Below, in pieces: positions 1 through 5,011 of a stretch of DNA of 6,159 nucleotides (the stretch's first letter is position 1; each line of letters opens with the position of its first letter). The position numbers and the translations under genes were made by a program. Source of the stretch: Bacillota bacterium (GTDB lineage: Bacteria > Bacillota > Clostridia > Christensenellales > UMGS416); assembly GCA_023409755.1 (NCBI GenBank), contig JAEYRA010000043.1:1-6159 (forward strand), written 5' to 3'. The notes beneath the pieces are model-generated. The model did no database searches and had not been told where the DNA came from. It worked only from the letters and a program-made list of their open reading frames with translations.

Positions 1-87
1 ATGCGCCAGGATGGCGCTAAGGCCGAGGGCCGTGAGTGCGATGCTTGCATCGCACTAGCCGCACGATGCGGCGTAAGGCCCGTAGGC

Positions 88-115
88 GGCACTTTTGGAT
101 GGCGCCAAAAGTGCC
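88..115. repeat. 11-bp perfect inverted repeat, 6-nt loop
   Basis: GGCACTTTTGG at 88-98 is the exact reverse complement of CCAAAAGTGCC at 105-115, separated by ATGGCG. It is one of the two longest perfect stems in the hairpin chain at the left end. It is not followed by a T-run on either strand, so it is not an obvious intrinsic terminator. Confidence 0.75.
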
Positions 116-371
116 CAAAAACGCCTAGGGCGCGGACGAGTTTCCTAGACCGGATGACCGGCACACAGTTTGGTGGCAGAGGGCGGTAACTCGCCTTTCC
201 TTATGCTCCGCAACGGAAAGACTCAAACATCCCGCCCCTCTGAGTCAAGCCAAGTGCCGCCGATCATCCGGGAGAAACTCGAACGCGCCCGAAGGGACGG
301 CACACCCAGCCCCCGCTACGAAAGCCAAACCGCGCCGCCTCTCACCAGTTTTTGGGGGGTGGGGTGAGGGT

Positions 372-396
372 TCGGTCGCATCTGTGATGCGACCGA
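372..396. repeat. 11-bp perfect inverted repeat, 3-nt loop
   Basis: TCGGTCGCATC at 372-382 pairs perfectly with GATGCGACCGA at 386-396 around the loop TGT. It is the last and one of the strongest stems of the left-end hairpin chain and lies about 75 bp before the Nudix start codon. No T-run follows, so the role is open: the end of a structured RNA, a protein-binding site, or a U-less transcription stop. Confidence 0.7.
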
Positions 397-470
397 GCCG
401 AGTACCACCCTAACTTCGCGCCACCGGCAAAGGCTTGACGCGCAACACATTTGGTTTGTGAGGTAAATCC

Positions 471-926
471 ATGCAGCGACACATCCGCAACTCTGGCAAA
501 GCGCTCCTACTGCGGGAAGGGCGGCTGCTGGCCGTGCGCATTGAAGACCCCGACGAAACCTACTATGTGCTGCCGGGTGGCGGGCAGGAGCCCGAGGAAC
601 CGCTGACCGAGACGGTGCGCCGGGAGTGCGCCGAGGAGCTGGCCCGCGACGTGCGAGTAGGCGACCTGGCTTTTGTGGTGGAGATTGCCCGTGACAGCCA
701 CTATCACCGGGTGGACTTGGTGTTCCACTGCGAGGACCTGGGGCCGCTGCCGGGCATCATGGCGGTGGGCGACAGCGCCCAGACCGGCGTGGAATGGCTA
801 CCGGTGGATGAACTACACCGCCTGCCCCTCTACCCCGCCCGGCTGCGACGGGCCATCCAGCGGCTGGCGCGGGGCGAGCGGGGGCCGGTCTACCTGGGCA
901 ATGAGGAACTGGGCGACCAGGAGTAG
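471..926 (+). CDS. Nudix hydrolase
   Basis: A 151-residue cytoplasmic Nudix-superfamily protein; these enzymes hydrolyse nucleoside diphosphates linked to another moiety using divalent metal. The Nudix box is at residues 37-59: G37, five residues, E43, seven residues, R51-E52, then E55-E56, so all metal-binding and catalytic positions of GX5EX7REUXEE are present. The tail of the box is unusual: the usual glycine after EEx is alanine and the next position is arginine (EELAR). The beta-strand MQRHIRNSGKALLL and the YYVLPGGG lead-in are typical of the fold, and the length is normal for a single-domain member. The substrate cannot be read from the sequence. The ATG is chosen because a GTGAGG sequence (458-463) lies 7 nt upstream. 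The gene stands alone: a hairpin-rich region precedes it and a dispersed repeat begins 4 bp after its TAG stop. Composition is GC-rich (45 of 60 bases in 601-660). Confidence 0.93.
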   Translation: MQRHIRNSGKALLLREGRLLAVRIEDPDETYYVLPGGGQEPEEPLTETVRRECAEELARDVRVGDLAFVVEIARDSHYHRVDLVFHCEDLGPLPGIMAVGDSAQTGVEWLPVDELHRLPLYPARLRRAIQRLARGERGPVYLGNEELGDQE

Positions 927-930
927 GCTC

Positions 931-990
931 CCACCATGAGAACCATGGCCCGTTCTGGCCCGTCCCACAGCAAACGCAGGAAGAACGGGA
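931..990 (-). repeat. Dispersed 60-bp repeat, copy A
   Basis: Ungapped alignment with 2277-2336 gives 41 of 60 identical positions. The best-conserved block (959-983) contains CCCGTCCCA, then AG, AAA and GCAGGAAG. The copy starts 4 bp after the Nudix stop codon. It also contains a small internal inverted repeat (CCATG 934-938 with CATGG 944-948). Strand is assigned only to show that both copies have the same orientation. A family of interspersed repeats in this genome is the likely explanation, which is inference. Confidence 0.65.
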
Positions 991-1099
991 ATCCGGCGGC
1001 GTGGTGTGCTTCCCGGTATCCCCTTGGGAAGGAGAGCAAGGAATGATCCCCTGCTCCCCCACTATCGCCGATGGATGTGAATGGCACAACGTGAAGTTT
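991..1099. other. Intergenic stretch between repeat copy A and the PepSY-like gene
   Basis: No gene seen. It lies at the 3' side of the minus-strand PepSY-like gene. A short inverted repeat (CTTCCC near 1009-1014 with GGGAAG near 1027-1032) is present, but no strong terminator with a T-run was found for the minus strand. It may be a continuation of the repeat element that begins at 931. Confidence 0.35.
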
Positions 1100-2089
1100 T
1101 CAGCTCCCAGATATGGTTTGTTTTTCGATGATTTCTCCGGTGGCCGCATCAATTTGATAACTGACGATGTAGTTGAAGAGGCTGTCCACCTCACCCCAAC
1201 TGGTGTTGATTTGCACCTTGACACTCCAGACCACCACATCGTCGTTCACCGATTGTGCCACCTTCAGGAACTTGATATCATCCGGGGTGTCCACATAGAT
1301 CTCAAATTCCGGCGTTTCCACATGCTTTTTTCCGATTTGCTCGTCATCCGGGTTCCCCTCCCCTTCTTTGAGAGGCGGATCCGTTTTCTGCGTGACTTCG
1401 TCCTTGCCAGTCTCCCCGCTGGTGTTCCGTTTGGCTTCCATCGCGTCATTTTTCAGGTCTTGGAACACGATGTCCCGAACGGCATCCTCCGATAGAACGG
1501 CGGTGTCCTTTGTCTTCGACACAGCATTGCGGGTTTGGGAGAACAACACCAGTGTTCCGTCGATGGCAAAGCTCATCGTTGCTCTGTTCTGCTCCCGGTC
1601 GCCCACCTTGTTACCAATTTCGAACGTCGCATATTCGACGGGATTCTCTTTGTTATACTGCGCTTCCACCGTCATATCGCCGGAGGCCATATCCCCGGCC
1701 AGAGCCTCCAGATAGGAGGTTGCCAAGGCCTTGTAGTCCACCTGGCTTGACGCCGCCACCGGGAGTGTCAATATTTTTTCCAACTCTTCTTCACGCAGGG
1801 CCAGCGTAACAACCTCTGCAGTTTCGGCATTCACATAATACCGATATTTATCATCCTTCCATATGTTCAGCGTCTCACCGGAGGCATTTTTCATGGCAGA
1901 ATCAAAAGAAATGTCTCCCTTTGCCAAATTGAGGGCCTTTACTTCCTCAATCACGTCCTGCGTTGCGGTGGGTAACAGGGCTTGCGCATTGTTTTGAGAG
2001 AAGACGGTAATCGCCCCAAAGACAGCGCCGCACGCCAAAAGCACAGCGGTAAAACACGCACAGATTGCCTTTGTCACACGTTTACTCAT
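1100..2089 (-). CDS. Secreted PepSY-like protein
   Basis: A 329-residue exported protein. Residues 1-30 form a basic start followed by a hydrophobic segment, with an A-Q-A motif at 35-37 that suits signal peptidase I; anchoring by an uncleaved segment is the alternative. Two segments have the closing signature of PepSY-type domains: YRYYVNAETAEVV (82-94) and YQIDAATGEII (311-321). A similar FAIDGTLVLF stretch lies near 175. A long charged, probably flexible linker covers about 214-262 (Lys/Glu/Asp/Thr-rich). PepSY domains are thought to inhibit or modulate extracellular peptidases; the role here is inference. I chose the ATG at 2089 because AGGAAGGG (complement of 2097-2105) precedes it; an in-frame GTG at 2143 would add 18 residues but has no RBS. 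GC is clearly lower than neighbours (26 of 60 bases in 1861-1920). The gene sits alone and opposite to its flanking genes, between two copies of a dispersed repeat, suggesting acquisition. Confidence 0.75.
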   Translation of the reverse strand: MSKRVTKAICACFTAVLLACGAVFGAITVFSQNNAQALLPTATQDVIEEVKALNLAKGDISFDSAMKNASGETLNIWKDDKYRYYVNAETAEVVTLALREEELEKILTLPVAASSQVDYKALATSYLEALAGDMASGDMTVEAQYNKENPVEYATFEIGNKVGDREQNRATMSFAIDGTLVLFSQTRNAVSKTKDTAVLSEDAVRDIVFQDLKNDAMEAKRNTSGETGKDEVTQKTDPPLKEGEGNPDDEQIGKKHVETPEFEIYVDTPDDIKFLKVAQSVNDDVVVWSVKVQINTSWGEVDSLFNYIVSYQIDAATGEIIEKQTISGS

Positions 2090-2134
2090 GCGAAACACCC
2101 TTCCTGTTTGCGCCTTTCCATTGGAATCAACTCT

Positions 2135-2163
2135 AATGTGCACGTTATCGTCTTCTATGTCAA
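2135..2163 (-). promoter_or_regulatory. Candidate sigma-A promoter of the PepSY-like gene
   Basis: On the minus strand TTGACA (2158-2163) is a perfect -35 box. A 17-nt spacer leads to CACATT (2135-2140), a weak -10 that matches only three of six consensus bases. Transcription would start near 2128, giving a leader of roughly 40 nt containing the AGGAAGGG ribosome binding site. Confidence 0.4.
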
Positions 2164-2276
2164 TGGAACGAAATGTAGATCGTTGTCGAATTTCACCGTG
2201 ACGATGGGTATGATCAAATCAATGGGAAAACATGAAGGGCGCCTGCGATTGATGAACGTGCACGGTGGTGCCGCGC

Positions 2277-2336
2277 CACCATAGGAACCAACGACCGACT
2301 CCACCCGTCCCATAGGAAATGCAGGAAGGGGACGAA
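2277..2336 (-). repeat. Dispersed 60-bp repeat, copy B
   Basis: Second copy of the repeat at 931-990, same orientation, 41 of 60 identical and no gaps. It ends 4 bp before the ATG of the lipoprotein gene at 2341. The conserved GCAGGAAG block at 2321-2328 therefore falls where that gene's ribosome binding site must be, so the repeat may supply it. Confidence 0.65.
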
Positions 2337-2340
2337 GCCA

Positions 2341-2880
2341 ATGAAACGAGTGATGGCAGCAGCGCTGTGCCTGCTGCTGGTGGGCTGCGGCGCACCGGGG
2401 GCGGCGAACCCAACGAACGCGGCAACGCCCACCCCCACAGCAGGCGCGGGAACGGTATCGCTTGGAGCGACCAGCCCAGCGGGGGCCGAATCGGCTACGC
2501 CGGGGTTCATTGCTGCGCTGGATGTGGTGGCCAACGGGGAGGCACGGCTGACCGAGGTTGCCTTTGCCGACGCGCCCGACGAGGAGGAAGCGGCCTTTGC
2601 CGCCACGCTGGGGTTTGATGCTGCGATAACCGGGCGGAAGAGCGACGGCATTGTCTACTTCCTGGTGTCTGTCGGCGACGAGCCCTTTCCACAGGGTGTG
2701 GATAACCAGCTGCAGCAAGCCGCCCAGTCCTGGGCCGACGCCCGGGAGGAGGAGGTAGCCTGGGCCGTGGGCGGCCTGCACGGCGCGGCGGTGTTTGCGC
2801 TGGAGCGGGAGGCCTGCGACACCGTGTGCCAGGCACTCGAGGCCGCGTGGCAGAAGCAGCCCCTGCCAGGCGGGGAGTGA
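2341..2880 (+). CDS. Putative lipoprotein, function unknown
   Basis: A 179-residue exported lipoprotein that I do not recognise beyond its signal. The signal peptide is short: MKRVM, hydrophobic core 6-14, then lipobox LVGC with the lipidated cysteine at 16. A low-complexity linker rich in Ala, Thr, Pro and Gly (17-57) tethers the folded part. The remaining region (about 58-172) is acidic and mixes helix-like and strand-like segments, with DGIVYFLVSVG (102-112) as its most strand-like part and two cysteines at 159 and 163 near the C-terminus. No catalytic motif is visible; a substrate-binding or envelope-associated role is possible but unsupported. AGGAAGG (2323-2329) lies 11 nt before the ATG, somewhat far, and overlaps the end of a dispersed repeat. 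The gene converges on the minus-strand nucleoside phosphorylase gene and ends 8 bp before a shared terminator. Confidence 0.8.
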   Translation: MKRVMAAALCLLLVGCGAPGAANPTNAATPTPTAGAGTVSLGATSPAGAESATPGFIAALDVVANGEARLTEVAFADAPDEEEAAFAATLGFDAAITGRKSDGIVYFLVSVGDEPFPQGVDNQLQQAAQSWADAREEEVAWAVGGLHGAAVFALEREACDTVCQALEAAWQKQPLPGGE

Positions 2881-2888
2881 CGGAAAAA

Positions 2889-2922
2889 AAAGAAGCACGC
2901 CGACCTTTGGGCGTGCTTCTTT
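2889..2922. terminator. Bidirectional intrinsic terminator
   Basis: AAAGAAGCACGCC (2889-2901) pairs perfectly over 13 bp with GGCGTGCTTCTTT (2910-2922) around an 8-nt loop. Read on the minus strand the stem runs into a T-tract given by the A-run 2884-2891, an excellent terminator for the nucleoside phosphorylase gene. On the + strand the tract is weaker (CTTCTTTGTG) but probably still serves the lipoprotein gene. Confidence 0.92.
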
Positions 2923-2981
2923 GTGATGGACGGTGAATGAGAGGTCGGACTCGGCGTTGGGGTACCGCCAAAACGCCTCGT

Positions 2982-3800
2982 TTATCCCTGTGCTGTGGCC
3001 AGCGTTTCGGCCACGATGCGAGGGAATGTCTCCCGTATCACACTACGGCGGTATTCGAGTTCTTCCCCGGTGCGACCGGCGACCAATGATTTGTTGGCGA
3101 TGGTGTTGTCGGACACGCTGAACAGCGCCGCCATGGGAATGCCCGCCAACGCCGCCGCCCGGAAAGCTGCCGCGGTTTCCATTTCGATCGTGTCACAGCC
3201 CAGGGCCAAGATGGCATCGAGGTGGGCGAACTGGGCAAAGATGGTGTCAATGCTGAACGTATGCCCCACATGCCAACCCACGCCCCGTTCGCCGCAAATC
3301 CGTTCTGTCACTTCTGTAAGCCGTGCAAGAAGGCTGGGATCCGGATATGCCTTCTGCCCGATCGTATCGTCGCCGCCAAGCGGGTCAGCGAGTAGGTAGC
3401 GGCTGGCCCCATCGCCACAGATCGAATGCGCAGGCACCACGATGTCACCGATGTTCATCCGCCCATCCAACGCACCGACAGAACCGACAAACAGCAGGCG
3501 GCGGCAACCCGTCACACCCAACGTCAGCAGAGCGTCCATCAGCACCGGAGCACCGATGCCCGTTTTTACCCACGTCATCCGCACCCCGGACAGGGTAACG
3601 CTCCATACCTGTATGGGTAACCCTGGCGCACGGCTCAGCAGCGTTTCCTCCAGCCCCCCGAAGGCCGAAGGAGACCACCAGGGAGCAAGGATGACGGTTT
3701 CACAAATGTCACTGGACGGCACCCCAAGGCCCCATTGGCAGACGTCCTGTCGGGCCGCGCCGTAACGCGCCATCCCTGCAAGAAAATCTTGGTATACCAT
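2982..3800 (-). CDS. Nucleoside phosphorylase family protein (PNP/UDP family 1)
   Basis: A 272-residue cytoplasmic protein of the purine-nucleoside/uridine phosphorylase fold, which cleaves the glycosidic bond of a nucleoside with phosphate (or water in the MTA/SAH nucleosidase branch). Visible family landmarks in order are TGIGAP (80-85), FVGSVGAL (104-111), the IGDIVVP strand (117-123), the ribose-binding IEMETAA motif (205-211, compare MEMExA) and SVSDN (228-232) with the catalytic-type aspartate at 231. The substrate cannot be decided from these. The ATG at 3800 is preferred over an in-frame GTG at 3815 because GGAGGGG (complement of 3805-3811) sits just upstream. The start follows the radC stop by 27 bp on the same strand, so the two are probably co-transcribed and end at the terminator at 2889-2922. 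Nucleoside salvage is the most likely role. Confidence 0.88.
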   Translation of the reverse strand: MVYQDFLAGMARYGAARQDVCQWGLGVPSSDICETVILAPWWSPSAFGGLEETLLSRAPGLPIQVWSVTLSGVRMTWVKTGIGAPVLMDALLTLGVTGCRRLLFVGSVGALDGRMNIGDIVVPAHSICGDGASRYLLADPLGGDDTIGQKAYPDPSLLARLTEVTERICGERGVGWHVGHTFSIDTIFAQFAHLDAILALGCDTIEMETAAAFRAAALAGIPMAALFSVSDNTIANKSLVAGRTGEELEYRRSVIRETFPRIVAETLATAQG

Positions 3801-3827
3801 GCGACCCCTCCACACGCCAGTTAAGAA

Positions 3828-4601
3828 TTACTTCCCCAGATACGCCGTGACCCGCGTGCGCAGACCGGCCTCTTCGGCAGTATAGTTGCGCCACTCCTGC
3901 TGCAGGGGGCCTTCGATGTCACGGATGATGTCCTCCAGCACGCCCTCCCTCGCCATGCTGAGGGCCTCCTCCCCGCTGACGATGATGTGATCCACGACGT
4001 CCACGCCGATGGAATGGAGCGAGAAGATGAGCCGCCGGGTGTAGGTGATGTCATTGGGTGAGGGCTGCAGGTCCCCTTTGGGGTGGTTGTGCATCAGGAT
4101 CACCTGGGTGGCATTGCTGCGGATGGCGGCCTCCACCACGGTGCGGGGGTGCACCGTCACCTCGTTGACCGTACCCTCCTGCAGCAACTGGCAGCGCAGC
4201 ACCCGGCAGCCCGGGTCCATACACAGGAGGTAGAACGCCTCGTTGACCCGCCCGGTGAAGAGCGACACCGCAAAACTGCTGGCAGTGCGGTAATTGTCAA
4301 TGACTCGAGTGTTGTCATCCAGGCTTTGGCGGCGGTAGAGCCGCCACAACGGGTTCATCAGCGCCAGCAGCACAGCGGCGTTGCACCCCACGCCCGGCAC
4401 GGCCATCAAGTCATCAGGGTGGGCGTCCAGAACCGCGGCCAGCGACCCAAAATGGTCGATGAGGGTGTGGGCCAGTTCGTTGGTATCCCTCCGAGGGATG
4501 GCATAACAGAGCAGCAGCTCCAGCGCTTGGTGCGGCTCGAAGGACTCCAGCCCTTCGGTCAGGAACCGCTCACGCAGGCGCTGACGATGATCTTCGTGCA
4601 A
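3828..4601 (-). CDS. radC: RadC family JAB/MPN-domain protein
   Basis: A 257-residue full-length RadC (UPF0758) protein. The N-terminal region carries the family's helical part: MHEDHRQRLRERFL at the start, ALELLLCYAIPRRDTNELA (26-44) and a helix-hairpin-helix segment LMAVPGVG (65-72). The C-terminal JAB/MPN domain has the metal motif H171-N-H173, then S181 and D184 (HNHPKGDLQPSPND), with E121 as the upstream glutamate. The family was named for a DNA-repair phenotype later assigned elsewhere; its true activity is unsettled. The start is TTG at 4601: no ATG or GTG lies in frame between it and the upstream stop at 4635-4637, and the family's conserved beginning starts exactly there. GGAAGG (complement of 4614-4619) is 12 nt upstream, rather distant. 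The gene is divergent from the ferredoxin-like gene and leads a two-gene operon with the phosphorylase. Confidence 0.95.
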   Translation of the reverse strand: MHEDHRQRLRERFLTEGLESFEPHQALELLLCYAIPRRDTNELAHTLIDHFGSLAAVLDAHPDDLMAVPGVGCNAAVLLALMNPLWRLYRRQSLDDNTRVIDNYRTASSFAVSLFTGRVNEAFYLLCMDPGCRVLRCQLLQEGTVNEVTVHPRTVVEAAIRSNATQVILMHNHPKGDLQPSPNDITYTRRLIFSLHSIGVDVVDHIIVSGEEALSMAREGVLEDIIRDIEGPLQQEWRNYTAEEAGLRTRVTAYLGK

Positions 4602-4636
4602 ATCTAGTGCCGTCCTTCCAGTATTCTTTGTCGATT

Positions 4637-4645
4637 ATTGTACCA
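4637..4645 (-). promoter_or_regulatory. Extended -10 promoter of radC
   Basis: On the minus strand TGG-TACAAT (4637-4645) fits an extended -10 element (TGn followed by five of six consensus bases). No good -35 box is placed 16-18 nt upstream, which is common with extended -10 promoters. Transcription would begin near 4630, giving a 29-nt leader that contains GGAAGG and the TTG start. Confidence 0.5.
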
Positions 4646-4660
4646 TAATAGGGAAAAAAT

Positions 4661-4688
4661 TGCATTGAACCCATGGGGATGCATTGAA
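4661..4688. promoter_or_regulatory. Candidate operator: two TGCATTGAA repeats around CCCATGGG
   Basis: TGCATTGAA occurs at 4661-4669 and again, identically, at 4680-4688, a spacing of 19 bp. Between them is the 8-bp palindrome CCCATGGG (4670-4677). The block lies immediately upstream of the radC extended -10, where a -35 box would be expected, and between two divergent genes. A regulator binding two successive helical turns is a reasonable inference. Confidence 0.35.
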
Positions 4689-4756
4689 AATGACTGGCCT
4701 GTCTATACCCTCGTTGGCCGCAGCACCCGAATCAACGGCGTTCTGTGACCGTGGGC

Positions 4757-4810
4757 ACCGAGGACAGCTCACTGGGGTGGTATCCTCGGTTCATCAAGAA
4801 TTCGGAGGAT
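4757..4810 (+). promoter_or_regulatory. Switch-like leader that can hide the ferredoxin RBS
   Basis: Two alternative hairpins share one strand. ACCGAGGA (4757-4764) pairs perfectly with TCCTCGGT (4783-4790) over 8 bp. Alternatively ATCCTC (4782-4787) pairs with GAGGAT (4805-4810), which contains most of the ribosome binding site GGAGG (4804-4808). The segment GGGGTGGTA (4774-4782) inside the first loop resembles the GGGTGGTA core of T-box antiterminators, but the following bases do not match and there is no room for a full T-box stem I. The layout would suit a translational on/off switch; this is inference from pairing alone. Confidence 0.35.
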
Positions 4811-4816
4811 TGCCCC

Positions 4817-5008
4817 ATGGCTGTCACCATCCAAGTTGCCCGCTGCCCCCAAAACCACGTCTGCCCCTCCCTGGCCGTGTGACCCACCGGCGCGCTGGTG
4901 CAGAAGGGCTTCGCCGCGCCCACGGTGGACGCGGACAAGTGCATCGACTGCGGCCGCTGCGTGCGGTACTGCCCGATGGGGGCGTTCCAGAAGAAGAAAG
5001 TAGGCTGA
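4817..5008 (+). CDS. 4Fe-4S ferredoxin-like protein with in-frame TGA (candidate selenoprotein or nonsense-mutated)
   Basis: A 63-codon frame with a strong RBS (GGAGG 4804-4808, 8 nt before ATG). Codon 22 (4880-4882) is TGA; the frame stays open on both sides until a second TGA at 5006-5008. Before it come C10-PQNHV-C16; after it comes P-T-G-A and a complete 4Fe-4S motif C42-x2-C45-x2-C48-x3-C52-P. In this ferredoxin type the residue before P-x-G-A is the remote cysteine ligand of the cluster held by C42, C45 and C48, so the TGA sits exactly at a ligand cysteine. Only six cysteines remain, so a second cluster is doubtful even with residue 22 restored. As an electron carrier it would be cytoplasmic. 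Two readings remain: selenocysteine insertion (TGA followed by C, SECIS-like fold at 4889-4920), or a one-base TGC-to-TGA mutation or sequencing error. The domain call is firm; functionality is not. Confidence 0.75.
4889..4920 (+). promoter_or_regulatory. SECIS-like hairpin downstream of the TGA codon
   Basis: GGCGCG (4889-4894) pairs with CGCGCC (4915-4920). Above a 5-nt bulge, G4900-C4901 pair with G4913-C4914 and GAA (4903-4905) with TTC (4910-4912), leaving A4902 bulged and a GGGC apical loop (4906-4909). The TGA-to-loop distance is 23 nt and the loop starts with G; both fit the bacterial SECIS rules as I recall them (16-37 nt, G in the first two loop positions). A simpler competing hairpin, 4885-4890 with 4895-4900, has its loop only 8 nt after the TGA and would not fit. 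GC-rich coding DNA folds easily, so this is weak support. Confidence 0.3.
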
Positions 5009-5011
5009 CGG

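Larger units (their letters stand above)
1..400. other. Hairpin-rich non-coding region (chain of perfect inverted repeats)
   Basis: No gene is supported here: the open frames have no ribosome binding site and match no family I know. What is visible is an unusually dense series of short perfect inverted repeats. They are 3-8/12-17, 21-24/28-31, 35-44/47-56, 58-63/67-72, 88-98/105-115, 122-125/129-132, 150-153/158-161, 182-185/192-195, 195-200/215-220, 220-225/241-246, 341-346/363-368 and 372-382/386-396. A longer-range pair, 254-259 with 298-303, encloses the middle part. Most loops are 2-6 nt. No U-tract follows the last hairpin, so this is not a simple terminator. It could be a structured RNA or a hairpin-rich interspersed repeat whose left part lies outside the window. 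Either reading is inference. Confidence 0.5.

Noticed and set aside
1..367. Two open frames (1-189 and 170-367, + strand) in the left-end region
   Set aside because: Neither has an RBS or a recognisable domain, and the sequence is explained better by the inverted repeats that run through both.
352..370. Possible G-quadruplex in the G-rich run after TTTTT
   Set aside because: The G-runs are uneven and partly consumed by the CTCACC/GGTGAG pairing; not convincing from sequence alone.
757..1239. Minus-strand open frame across the end of the Nudix gene and the adjacent repeat
   Set aside because: It lies opposite real coding sequence and a repeat, has low-complexity Pro/Gly/Arg content and no RBS.
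2189..2214. Promoter for the + strand lipoprotein using TATGAT (2209-2214)
   Set aside because: The nearest -35-like TTGTCG is 20 nt upstream and there is no extended -10; spacing is wrong.
2155..2971. Long minus-strand open frames opposite the lipoprotein gene at 2341-2880
   Set aside because: GC-rich genes commonly leave open antisense frames; composition is Arg/Pro-rich and they run through the terminator and the dispersed repeat.
4757..4800. Full T-box riboswitch
   Set aside because: Only the GGGTGGTA core is similar; the following ACCGCG is absent and the region upstream is too short and lacks a specifier stem. Kept only as a generic switch-like leader.
4880..4882. TGA read as tryptophan or glycine under an alternative genetic code
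   Set aside because: TGA ends three other genes in the window (at 2878-2880, 1100-1102 and 5139-5141), so it is a normal stop codon here.
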